A stretch of DNA of 64,000 nt from JASLDZ01 sp965199975 (GTDB lineage: Bacteria; Pseudomonadota; Alphaproteobacteria; Caulobacterales; Caulobacteraceae), in contig OZ241340.1 in assembly GCA_965199975.1 (NCBI GenBank), positions 62,001 to 126,000 on the forward strand, written 5' to 3'. Below the pieces are notes generated by a model, which did not search any database, was not told the DNA's origin, and was given only the letters and a program-made list of their open reading frames with translations. Both the position numbers and the translations under genes were made by a program. Below, piece after piece: positions 34,301-42,329 of the stretch (position 1 is the stretch's first letter; every line of letters starts with the position of its first letter).

Positions 34301-36736
34301 ATGCGCACGAAGGCGGCGAGGACGGTGCGGGCGCTGGCGGCCGCCATGGGCCTGGCCGCGACGCTTGTCGCGCCCCGCGCCTTCGCCCAGCCGCAGCCCG
34401 TGGACCTCGCCTCCGTGCGCAGCGACCTGCAGCAGGTGCAGGCGGCGGCCCCCAAGGCGTCGCAGGATCGCGACCTCGACAGCCTGCGCACCCAGGCCTT
34501 CTCCGTGCAGACCGACGCTGACGCGGCGGCCATCAAGCTCGGCGCCCAGCTCTCCACCGCCGACGGGCGCCTCGCCCAGCTCGGCAAGGTCGACGCCAAC
34601 GATCCGGAGCCCCTGCGCGAGGAGCGAAGGCGCCTCACCGCTCAGCGCGGGGCCCTCGACGGTCAGGTCAAGGCGGCCAAGCTCCTCTCCGTGCAGGCTG
34701 GGCAGACGGCTGACGACCTGGCCGACCGGCGGCGCGCGGTGTTCAACGGGCGGCTGCTGCAGCGCGCCGCCTCGCCCCTGTCGCCGGAGTTCTGGAGGGC
34801 CGTCACCGACAACGTGCCTCGCGATCTGCGCCGACTCGATGCCATCCGGCGCCAGGCGATGGCGACCGCCGCGCACGCGGACCCGCTGCGCGCGGCCCTC
34901 GTCCTCGGCGGCGCGGCGCTGCTGGCGCTCGGGCTGCTGTGGCCGCTTCGCATGGCGCTGGAAGCGCTGGGTCGGCGACGCGCGGTGAGCGAGGCGCCGT
35001 CGTCCAGCCTGCGCCGATCAGGATACGCGCTCTGGATGGTGGTGGTGGACACGCTGATCCCGGCCGCCGCGGTGATCGTCCTGCGTCAGGCGGCGGCGTG
35101 GAGCGGGGTGCTCTCCCCCGGCGCCGCCCAGCTCGCCAACGCGCTCGCCGTGGGGGCCGTGTGGGGGGCCGCGCTGGTGGCGCTCGGGCGGGTGCTGCTC
35201 TCGGTGGAGCGGCCGTCTTGGCGCCTGTCGCCGATCTCCGACCGGGCGGCCGAGCGCTTCCGGCCCTACCCGTGGGCGGTCGCGGTCGTCACCACGCTGG
35301 GCTACCTTCTGGAAACGACCAACCAGGTGGCGGGGGCGAGCCTTCCCGCCACCGTCGCCGCCGACGACCTGCTCGCCCTCGTCTACGCCGCCGTCATGGG
35401 TGCGTGCCTCGTGGCGCTCGGTCGCGGCCGCACGCCGCCCGAGGCGCAGAGCGACGTGCGCGCGGCCGCCCGCTCCTCGGCCTGGAGCCTGATCGCGCTG
35501 CTGGTGAGCGTGGCGGCGCTGGCCAGCGCCGCCGCGGCGGTGGCCGGCTACAGCGCCCTCGGGTTTTTCGTGGGGCGCCAGGTGTTCTGGATCGCCGCCC
35601 TCTGCGGCGCCGGCTACCTCGTACTCGAGTTCGTCGACGACCTCTGCGGGGCGCTGTTTCAGCCCGACGGGCGGATCGGGCGGGCGCTGTTCACCGTCTT
35701 CGGGCTGCGGCCGGACACCATACGCCAGCTGCAGGTGCTGAGCTCGGCTGGCGTGCGGGTGATGATCGCGCTGGCGCTGCTGAGTTTGATGCTCTCGCCA
35801 TTCGGTAGGGGTGGATCGGCGCTGTTCGGTCGTTTCGCGGGACTGGGCCACGGCTTCCACGTGGGCTCGGTGCTGATCTCGCCCACCGCGCTGTTCGGCG
35901 GCGTGGTGGCGCTGGCGATCGGGCTGGGGCTGGTGCGCGCATTCCAGCGCTGGCTCGACACCAAATACCTGCCGGTGACGGGGTGGGACGCGGGCGTCTC
36001 CAATTCGGTCTCGACCGCTGTGGGATACGTCGGCGCCATCGCCGCGGTGCTGTGGGCGCTGGCCTCGGCCGGGCTGGGGCTGGAGCGCATCGCCCTCGTC
36101 GCCTCCGCGCTGTCGGTGGGCATCGGCTTCGGCCTGCAGCAGATCGTGCAGAACTTCGTCTCCGGCCTGATCCTTCTGGTGGAGCGGCCGGTGAAGATCG
36201 GCGACTGGGTGGTTGTTGGCGGTGTGGACGGCAACGTGCGCAACATCCGCGTGCGCGCCACCGAGATCGAGCTGTTCGACCGGACCGTCGCGCTGGTGCC
36301 GAACTCCGAGCTCGTCACCAAGACGGTGCAGAACAAGACGCTGCACGGCGCCCTCGGGCGGATGACGATCGACCTCTCGATCGGCGACCCCAACCAGGCG
36401 GCGGCGGCCCGCGACGCCATACTAGGCGCCTGCAAGGCGGTGGAGGGCGTGCTGCACGATCCGCCGGCCAAGGTGTATGCGATAGGCGTCGATGGCGGCG
36501 CGGTGCAGTTGAGGAGCTTCGCCTACGTCGCCAGCGCCCGCGACATGCTCACCGCGCGCAGCAACGTCTACTTCGAGATCCTGCGGCGCCTGCGCGAGGC
36601 GGGCCTGGGCTTGGCCGGCGCGTCGCAGACGGTGGTGGTGAAGCCGGGCGAGGGCATGGGCGCCCTGTTCGAGCCTCGCCGCGAAACGGCCAAGGTCGAG
36701 GGCGACCCTGCGGCGGCCGCCGACGACAGGACCTGA
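34301..36736 (+). CDS. MscS-family mechanosensitive channel with DUF3772 periplasmic region
   Basis: An 811-residue large MscS-type channel. A signal peptide (LAAAMGLAATLVAPRAFA) is followed by a ~170-residue helical periplasmic region (DUF3772 type), then about ten membrane helices. The pore and beta domain are near residues 595-690: GIGFGLQQIVQNFVSGLILLVERPVKIGDW, and VPNSELVTKTVQN. It relieves turgor under osmotic downshift. The C-terminal ~30 residues are polar and variable. Length is similar to MscK-like and YbdG/YjeP relatives. Four bases separate it from the next gene. Confidence 0.93.
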   Translation: MRTKAARTVRALAAAMGLAATLVAPRAFAQPQPVDLASVRSDLQQVQAAAPKASQDRDLDSLRTQAFSVQTDADAAAIKLGAQLSTADGRLAQLGKVDANDPEPLREERRRLTAQRGALDGQVKAAKLLSVQAGQTADDLADRRRAVFNGRLLQRAASPLSPEFWRAVTDNVPRDLRRLDAIRRQAMATAAHADPLRAALVLGGAALLALGLLWPLRMALEALGRRRAVSEAPSSSLRRSGYALWMVVVDTLIPAAAVIVLRQAAAWSGVLSPGAAQLANALAVGAVWGAALVALGRVLLSVERPSWRLSPISDRAAERFRPYPWAVAVVTTLGYLLETTNQVAGASLPATVAADDLLALVYAAVMGACLVALGRGRTPPEAQSDVRAAARSSAWSLIALLVSVAALASAAAAVAGYSALGFFVGRQVFWIAALCGAGYLVLEFVDDLCGALFQPDGRIGRALFTVFGLRPDTIRQLQVLSSAGVRVMIALALLSLMLSPFGRGGSALFGRFAGLGHGFHVGSVLISPTALFGGVVALAIGLGLVRAFQRWLDTKYLPVTGWDAGVSNSVSTAVGYVGAIAAVLWALASAGLGLERIALVASALSVGIGFGLQQIVQNFVSGLILLVERPVKIGDWVVVGGVDGNVRNIRVRATEIELFDRTVALVPNSELVTKTVQNKTLHGALGRMTIDLSIGDPNQAAAARDAILGACKAVEGVLHDPPAKVYAIGVDGGAVQLRSFAYVASARDMLTARSNVYFEILRRLREAGLGLAGASQTVVVKPGEGMGALFEPRRETAKVEGDPAAAADDRT

Positions 36737-36740
36737 CGCG

Positions 36741-37196
36741 ATGCCCCGCAAGCGCCTCGCGCGCCCTCCCGCCGGCCAGCGCCTGGCCCGCTGCATGATC
36801 GCCGTGGCGCTGACGGCCGTACCCGCCGCCGCCGCCGCCGAAGGGCTGGACGGCCGCTGGGCCATGGAGGGGACGCGCACGGTGTTCCGCCTGCAGTCCT
36901 GCGGCGCCGCATCATGTGGCGTGCTCGAGCAGTCGGCGCATCTCCTGGCCGACGCCGACGCGCGCGACGCCAACAACCACGATCGCGCGCTGCGCCAGCG
37001 CCGCCTCAAGGGCCTGCAGGTGTTCGACGACCTGCAGCCGGCGCGCCCCGGGGTGTGGAAGGGCCGGATCTACGTTCCGGGCGCGGGCGCCACCTATGGC
37101 GTCACCCTCACGGCGAAAGGGTCGGAGACGCTGGTGGCCAAAGGCTGCGCGGCGCCCCTGCTGTGCCAGTCGAGCGTCTTGAAGCGCCTGCCCTAA
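36741..37196 (+). CDS. DUF2147-family secreted protein
   Basis: A 151-residue protein with a basic N-terminus and signal peptide (CMIAVALTAVPAAAAAE). The mature part matches DUF2147: DGRWAMEGTRTVFRLQSCGAASCG, RDANNHDRALRQRRLKGLQVF and VWKGRIYVPGAGATYGVTL. Such proteins are small periplasmic beta-rich domains of unknown function. The ATG lies four bases after the channel gene stop, so the two may be co-transcribed. Confidence 0.85.
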   Translation: MPRKRLARPPAGQRLARCMIAVALTAVPAAAAAEGLDGRWAMEGTRTVFRLQSCGAASCGVLEQSAHLLADADARDANNHDRALRQRRLKGLQVFDDLQPARPGVWKGRIYVPGAGATYGVTLTAKGSETLVAKGCAAPLLCQSSVLKRLP

Positions 37197-37267
37197 GGCT
37201 GTGCTCGAGCGGCTGATGCGCTAGGCTGGCGGCCCTTGCCCGCCGGGCGCCTGCGACCGCCGCTTCG

Positions 37268-39340
37268 ATGACCCGCGCCGACGCGCTCTCCTTCGCCAGC
37301 CCCTACGCCCACGGCTTCCTGCGCGTGGGGGTGTGCACGCCGCCCGTGCGCCCGGCCGACCCCGCCTTCAACGCCGCCGTCACGCTCGAGCTGATGCGCA
37401 ACGCCCACGCCGAGGGTTGCGCGGTGCTGGTCTGCCCCGAGCTTGGGATCAGCGCCTACGCCATCGACGACCTGCTGGGGCAGGCCGCGCTGCTCGAACG
37501 CGTGCGCACGGAGCTGGCGGCGCTGGCCCGCGCCACCGCCGACCTACGTCCGCTCGTGTTCGTCGGCGCACCGCTGGAGCAGGGTGGGCGGCTGTTCAAC
37601 TGCGCCGTGGCGCTGGGCGGCGGGCGCGTGCTGGGCGTCGTTCCCAAGACCTTTTTGCCCAACTACCGCGAGTTCTACGATCGGCGCTGGTTCGCTTCCG
37701 GCCGCGAGGTCACGGGCCGCACGCTCGACCTGGCCGGCGAGGCGACACCCTTCGGCGTCGACCTGCTGTTCCGCCTGCACGGCCCGGTGGAGGCGGTGGT
37801 TCACGCCGAAATCTGCGAGGATCTGTGGGTTCCGCAACCTCCCTCCTCCCGCGCGGCGTTGGCCGGCGCGCAGGTGCTGGTCAACCTGTCGGCCTCCAAC
37901 ATCGTGCTGGGCAAGGCCGACACGCGCCGCCTGCTGTGCGCGTCGCAGAGCACGCGCTGCCTGGCGGCCTACGCCTACGCCGGCGCGGGGCCGGGCGAGT
38001 CGACCACCGACCTCGCCTGGGACGGCCACGCCGCCATCTTCGACCTGGGCGAGCGGCTGGCCGAGACCGAGCGCTTCGGCGCGGGCGCGGCGTTGATCGC
38101 CGCAGACGTCGACATCGCGCGCCTCGCCGCCGAACGCCTGCGCACCGGCAGCTGGGGCGACGGCCAGGTTCAGGCGCTGAGCGAAGGCGCGGCGTGGCGC
38201 TCGGTGGATCACGCCTACGCCGCCCCCGAGGGCGCGCTCGCCTTGCGCCGCCCGGTGGCGCGCTTCCCCTTCGTGCCCGACGATCCCGCCCGTCTGGCGC
38301 AGACCTGCGAGGAGGCGTGGAACATCCAGGTGCAGGGGCTGGAACGGCGCCTGCGCGCCACGGGCTTGAAGAAACTCGTCGTCGGCGTCTCCGGCGGTCT
38401 CGACTCGACCCAGGCGCTGATCGTCGCCTGCAAGGCCATCGACCGCCTCGGCCTGCCGCGCACGAGCGTCCTGGCCTATACGCTGCCGGGCTTCGCCACC
38501 TCCGAGGCCACCAAGGGCTACGCCTGGGCGCTGATGCGCGCGCTGGGCGTGAGCGCCGCCGAGATCGACATCCGTCCCGCCGCCGAGCGGCTCCTGGCCG
38601 ACCTCGACCACCCCGTCGCCCGAGGCGAGGCCCTCTACGACACCACCTATGAGAACGTGCAGGCGGGCCTGCGCACCGACTACCTGTTCCGCCTCGCCGG
38701 CCGCAACGGCGCGCTGGTGGTCGGCACGGGCGACCTCAGCGAGCTGGCGCTGGGCTGGCAAACCTACGGCGTCGGCGACCAGATGAGCCACTACAACCCC
38801 AACGGGGCCGTGCCGAAGACGCTGATCCAGCACCTGATCCGCTACGCCGCCGACTCCGGCGAATTTCCCGAGGCCGCCGCCACCCTGAACAAGGTGCTGG
38901 CCGGTGAGATCAGCCCGGAACTCGTGCCCGCTGGCGGCGCCGGTCCGCAGTCCACCCAGGCGGTGGTCGGTCCCTACCCGCTGCAGGACTTCACCCTGTT
39001 CCACCTGACGCGCTATGGAACCCGCCCCTCCACCATCGCCTATCTGGCCTGGACGGCTTGGAGCGACGCAACCCACGGCGCCTGGCCCCCCGGCACGCCA
39101 CTGCCCGACCGTAGAGCCTACGCCCTGCTCGAGATCGTGCGCTGGATGGAGCTCTTCCTGCGCCGCTTCTTCGCCAACCAGTTCAAGCGTTCGGCGCTGC
39201 CCAACGGCCCCAAGCTGACGAGCGGAGGCTCGCTGTCGCCACGCGGCGATTGGCGCATGCCCTCCGACGCCGCGGCCGACGCTTGGCTGGACGAGCTGCG
39301 TGAGGGCGTGCCGCAAGCCGATCCGGGACCGGCCCCATAG
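37268..39340 (+). CDS. nadE: Glutamine-dependent NAD+ synthetase
   Basis: A 690-residue two-domain enzyme that amidates nicotinate-adenine dinucleotide to NAD+. The N-terminal nitrilase domain carries the Glu-Lys-Cys triad: CPELGIS, VVPKTFLPNY and HAEICEDLWVP. The C-terminal synthetase domain has the ATP pyrophosphatase loop VGVSGGLDSTQALI near residue 380, then NVQAGLRTDYLF and GTGDLSELALGW. Length is typical of the glutamine-dependent long form. ATG 37268 is chosen by homology start. A 116-base gap with no clear terminator follows before fur. Confidence 0.95.
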   Translation: MTRADALSFASPYAHGFLRVGVCTPPVRPADPAFNAAVTLELMRNAHAEGCAVLVCPELGISAYAIDDLLGQAALLERVRTELAALARATADLRPLVFVGAPLEQGGRLFNCAVALGGGRVLGVVPKTFLPNYREFYDRRWFASGREVTGRTLDLAGEATPFGVDLLFRLHGPVEAVVHAEICEDLWVPQPPSSRAALAGAQVLVNLSASNIVLGKADTRRLLCASQSTRCLAAYAYAGAGPGESTTDLAWDGHAAIFDLGERLAETERFGAGAALIAADVDIARLAAERLRTGSWGDGQVQALSEGAAWRSVDHAYAAPEGALALRRPVARFPFVPDDPARLAQTCEEAWNIQVQGLERRLRATGLKKLVVGVSGGLDSTQALIVACKAIDRLGLPRTSVLAYTLPGFATSEATKGYAWALMRALGVSAAEIDIRPAAERLLADLDHPVARGEALYDTTYENVQAGLRTDYLFRLAGRNGALVVGTGDLSELALGWQTYGVGDQMSHYNPNGAVPKTLIQHLIRYAADSGEFPEAAATLNKVLAGEISPELVPAGGAGPQSTQAVVGPYPLQDFTLFHLTRYGTRPSTIAYLAWTAWSDATHGAWPPGTPLPDRRAYALLEIVRWMELFLRRFFANQFKRSALPNGPKLTSGGSLSPRGDWRMPSDAAADAWLDELREGVPQADPGPAP

Positions 39341-39456
39341 GTGATGTGGCTCAAGTTTCTGAACAGGCGCCCGTCGTCTAGTCGGCCCTGAGCGTTCAGA
39401 CCGACTGGCGAGCGCCCCAGGCCCAGCGCCCGATCGAGGCCTGCCCGCTCAGGGTG

Positions 39457-39876
39457 TCACGAACGCGCCGCGTCCTCCATCGGAACCCCGTAGAGTTCCA
39501 GCCGATGAGCCACGAGCCGGTAGCCCAGGCGCCGGGCGATAGCCTCCTGTAGGCGTTCGATCTCGTCGTCCATGAACTCGACCACCTCGCCCGACTTCAT
39601 GTCGATCAGATGGTCGTGGTGCTCCTCGGTGGCCTCCTCGTAGCGCGAGCGGCCATCCTTGAAGTCGTGGCGGGCGATGATGCCCGCCTCCTCGAACAGG
39701 CGCACCGTGCGATAGACGGTGGCGATGGAGATGTTGGGGTCGACGCCGTGGGCGCGTCGGTAAAGCTCCTCCACGTCCGGATGGTCGATGGCCTCGCCGA
39801 GCACGCGGGCGACGACCCGGCGCTGGTCGGTCATGCGCATGCCCTTGTCGGCGCAAAGCTGTTCGATGCGGTTCAC
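39457..39876 (-). CDS. fur: Fur-family transcriptional regulator
   Basis: A 139-residue metal-responsive repressor. The winged-helix part has MRMTDQRRVVARVL and the recognition helix region NISIATVYRTVRLFEEAGII; the dimerisation part has the metal-site stretch EEHHDHLIDMKSGEVVEF. It lacks the two C-terminal CxxC pairs of some Fur proteins, as many alphaproteobacterial homologues do, so Fur and Mur functions cannot be separated by sequence. GTG 39876 follows GAGGGA by six bases. Last gene of the nfuA-tsaB-rimI-fur run. Confidence 0.92.
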   Translation of the reverse strand: MNRIEQLCADKGMRMTDQRRVVARVLGEAIDHPDVEELYRRAHGVDPNISIATVYRTVRLFEEAGIIARHDFKDGRSRYEEATEEHHDHLIDMKSGEVVEFMDDEIERLQEAIARRLGYRLVAHRLELYGVPMEDAARS

Positions 39877-39923
39877 GGCGGGTCCCTCACGCAGGGGCAG
39901 GATAACGGGCCAAGGCGCAGGTG

Positions 39924-40352
39924 TTAAGCGTCGCGGCGAAGGACGAGCGCATCGATCGCTGGCCCGGGCGGGCGGGCGTAGTAGCCGCGTCGGCGTCCCG
40001 CCTCGCGGAACCCCGCAGCGGCGTAGAGGGCGCGGGCGGCGGCGTTGTCCTGCGCCACCTCCAGGAAGAGCGTCCGGGCGCCGAGCGCAGCGACGGCGTC
40101 CACCAGGGCGCGGCCGATCCCGCGCCGCCGCGCGATCGGGTCCACGGCCAGGGTCAGTATCTCCGCTTCGTCGGCCGCGCGCCGCGCCATGACGAAGCCG
40201 AGGGCGGCCCCGCCCTGCTCGACCGCGATCACCGCGACGCCGGGGCCCAGCGCGAGGGCGGTGAGCTCCACAGCCGACCAGGGATGCTCGAACGCCGCCG
40301 CGTGCACGGGCGCAAGCGCCGCGACGTCGCCGGGCGCGACCAGGCGCAACAT
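39924..40352 (-). CDS. rimI: Ribosomal-protein-alanine N-acetyltransferase
   Basis: A 142-residue GNAT acetyltransferase expected to acetylate the N-terminus of ribosomal protein S18. The acetyl-CoA loop is present (ILTLAVDPIARRRGIGRALVDAV), followed by LFLEVAQDNAAARALYAAAGFREAGRRRGYY, which is the RimI signature. Its ATG shares a base with the tsaB stop (TGATG), the usual tsaB-rimI coupling. Length is normal. Confidence 0.92.
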   Translation of the reverse strand: MLRLVAPGDVAALAPVHAAAFEHPWSAVELTALALGPGVAVIAVEQGGAALGFVMARRAADEAEILTLAVDPIARRRGIGRALVDAVAALGARTLFLEVAQDNAAARALYAAAGFREAGRRRGYYARPPGPAIDALVLRRDA

Positions 40353-41011
40353 CACGCCGCAGCCGCAGCCGCGGCGTCCGCGCGGCGCTCGGCGAGCGTG
40401 CGTGCGTCCGGGGCGCGCAGGTAGAGGGGTCGCGGAGGGGCGGCTTCGGGGGTGGAGATCGCGGCCAGGCGTGCGACCGCAACCGGACCGGGCGCATCGA
40501 TCGCGCCGGCGCGCACGCCGCCAAGCAGCAGCTGCGCGCCAGGCCCGACCAGCCGGGCGACACCGAGCGCTGCGATCCGCTCGGCGACCTCCTCCATCGG
40601 CAGGGTCAGGGCGTTGGTGAGCGGGGCGCCGCCGTCGAACACCTGCAGGTGGAGCCGCCCACGCCCCGCGTCGATGAGGGCGACGCTTACGCCGGCGGGC
40701 TCGGCCTCCCAGGCCAGCGCCGGCAGCGTGCCGATACCAAGCACCGGTACGTCGAGCGCCACGCCCAACCCCTTGGCGAGGGCCAAGCCCACGCGAACTC
40801 CGGTGAAGGAGCCCGGGCCGATTGTCACGGCGATGCGGTCGAGATCGGCGAAGGCGATCCCCGCCCCGGCCATCGCCTCGGAGACCAAGGGGGCCAGCCG
40901 TTCCTGGTGGCCGCGCACCATGGCCTCGCTGCGCGTCGCCAGCACGGCGTCGCCGTCGAGCACCGCGGCCTGGCAGGCGCCCAGCGCCGTGTCGATGGCC
41001 AAGACGCGCAC
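40352..41011 (-). CDS. tsaB: tRNA t6A37 synthesis protein TsaB
   Basis: A 219-residue ASKHA-fold protein that partners TsaD in making N6-threonylcarbamoyladenosine at tRNA position 37. Motifs are VLAIDTALGACQAAVLDG at the N-terminus and ITIGPGSFTGVRVGLALAKGL-like VTIGPGSFTGVRVGLA, diagnostic of YeaZ/TsaB. It leads into rimI by a one-base overlap. TsaD is not in the window. Confidence 0.93.
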   Translation of the reverse strand: MRVLAIDTALGACQAAVLDGDAVLATRSEAMVRGHQERLAPLVSEAMAGAGIAFADLDRIAVTIGPGSFTGVRVGLALAKGLGVALDVPVLGIGTLPALAWEAEPAGVSVALIDAGRGRLHLQVFDGGAPLTNALTLPMEEVAERIAALGVARLVGPGAQLLLGGVRAGAIDAPGPVAVARLAAISTPEAAPPRPLYLRAPDARTLAERRADAAAAAAA

Positions 41012-41020
41012 GCGGCGCGC

Positions 41021-41635
41021 TCAGGCGATGCGCGCCGCCTCGTCGAACTCCAGACGCGGCGAGCGGGGAAAGGGGGTGTCGACGCCGTGGCCCAGCGCGC
41101 AGAGGAAGTTGGTTTTCACCGCCGTGCCGGCCCAGAAGGCGGCGTCCACCGCGGGGCCATCGAAGCCCGACATGGGGCCGCAGTCGAGACCCAGCGCGCG
41201 CGCCGCCAGGATCAGATAGCCGCCCTGCAGAGAGGAGTTGCGCAGGGCCGCCTGTTCGCGCCCGACCGGATCGGCGAACCAGCTCTTGGCTTCGGGATTG
41301 TGCGGGAAGAGCTTCGGCAGGTGCTCGGGAAAGTCCATGTCGTAGCCGACGATGGCGATGCAGGGGGCCGCCAGCGCCTTCTGGTTGCCTTCGGAGAGCA
41401 GCGGCTGCAGCGCACGCTTGGCCTCCGCGCTCGTCACGAACACGAAGCGGGCGGGCGAGATGTTGGCCGAGGTCGGTCCCTGCTTCACCAAATCGTACAG
41501 CGTGCGCCAAGTCTGCAGCGGCAGGGATTCTTCGCGCCAGGCGTTGCGCGAGCGCGCGGCGTGAAACAGCCGGTCGAGCATCGCCGCGTCGGCGGGAACG
41601 TCAGCGGGCGGTGGCGCGGGCGAGCCGTCCGCCAT
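41021..41635 (-). CDS. Nitroreductase family, RutE/malonic semialdehyde reductase-like
   Basis: A 204-residue FMN-dependent nitroreductase-fold enzyme. It has the RutE-type features TLYDLVKQGPTSANISPARFVFV, GYLILAARALGLDCGPMSGFD and the flavin-binding NFLCALGHG. RutE reduces malonic semialdehyde in pyrimidine catabolism, but no other rut gene is here; general quinone/nitro reduction is equally possible. Its ATG at 41635 overlaps the end of nfuA by one base, so the genes form one unit with nfuA upstream. Confidence 0.88.
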   Translation of the reverse strand: MADGSPAPPPADVPADAAMLDRLFHAARSRNAWREESLPLQTWRTLYDLVKQGPTSANISPARFVFVTSAEAKRALQPLLSEGNQKALAAPCIAIVGYDMDFPEHLPKLFPHNPEAKSWFADPVGREQAALRNSSLQGGYLILAARALGLDCGPMSGFDGPAVDAAFWAGTAVKTNFLCALGHGVDTPFPRSPRLEFDEAARIA

Positions 41636-42222
41636 CAGAGCGCCTGCTCCACGCGGCTCACCTCGGGCACGTAGTGCTTGAGCATGTTCTCCACCCCCGC
41701 CTTGAGCGTCGCTGAGGATGAGGGGCAGCCCGAGCAGGCGCCGCGCATGTGCAGGTACACCACGCCGGTGTCTGCCTCGAAGCGATTGAAGACGATGTCG
41801 CCCCCGTCCTGGGCCACGGCGGGGCGGATGCGGGTGTCGAGCAAGTCCTTGATCTCGGCCACCACCTGGGCGGTCTCACCCTCGTAGACGGTGTCGTCGT
41901 GCCCGTCCTCGCCGCCTTGGCCGGCGGTCTCCAGCACGGGCTTGCCGGAGCCGAAGTGCTCCATGATCGCCGCCAGAACCGGAGCCTTGAGGTGGCGCCA
42001 CTCCACGTCGCCCGCATGCTTGGTCACGGTCAGGAAATCGGAACCCAGGAAGACGCGCGCCACGCCATCGACCTCGAACAGCTCCTGCGCCAGGGGCGAG
42101 CCAGCGGCCGCCTCGTCGTAGGTGCGGAACTCGCGGGCGCCCCCGTCCTCGCCCAGCACGTCCCGGCCGGGGATGAACTTGAGGGTCAAGGGGTTTGGGG
42201 TGGGCTCGGTCTGGATGAACAC
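41635..42222 (-). CDS. nfuA: Fe-S cluster carrier protein NfuA-type
   Basis: A 195-residue scaffold/carrier for iron-sulfur clusters. The N-terminal Nfu_N domain begins FIQTEPTPNPLTLKFIPG, and the C-terminal NifU domain has RPAVAQDGGDIVF and the cluster-binding CSGC in GACSGCPSSSATLK. I chose GTG 42222 because homology starts there and GAGGAGG lies upstream; an ATG 33 bases earlier would add unconserved residues. First gene of a five-gene minus-strand run ending in fur. Confidence 0.93.
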   Translation of the reverse strand: MFIQTEPTPNPLTLKFIPGRDVLGEDGGAREFRTYDEAAAGSPLAQELFEVDGVARVFLGSDFLTVTKHAGDVEWRHLKAPVLAAIMEHFGSGKPVLETAGQGGEDGHDDTVYEGETAQVVAEIKDLLDTRIRPAVAQDGGDIVFNRFEADTGVVYLHMRGACSGCPSSSATLKAGVENMLKHYVPEVSRVEQAL

Positions 42223-42329
42223 GGGGCGCGGCCTCCTCGAACCGTCGCCGTGCATGTGGCGAACGGGCCCGGCGCGCGCAAGCGAGCTCGCTTGACCGGG
42301 CGTTAAGCGGGGGCGGGCGACAAGCCGGC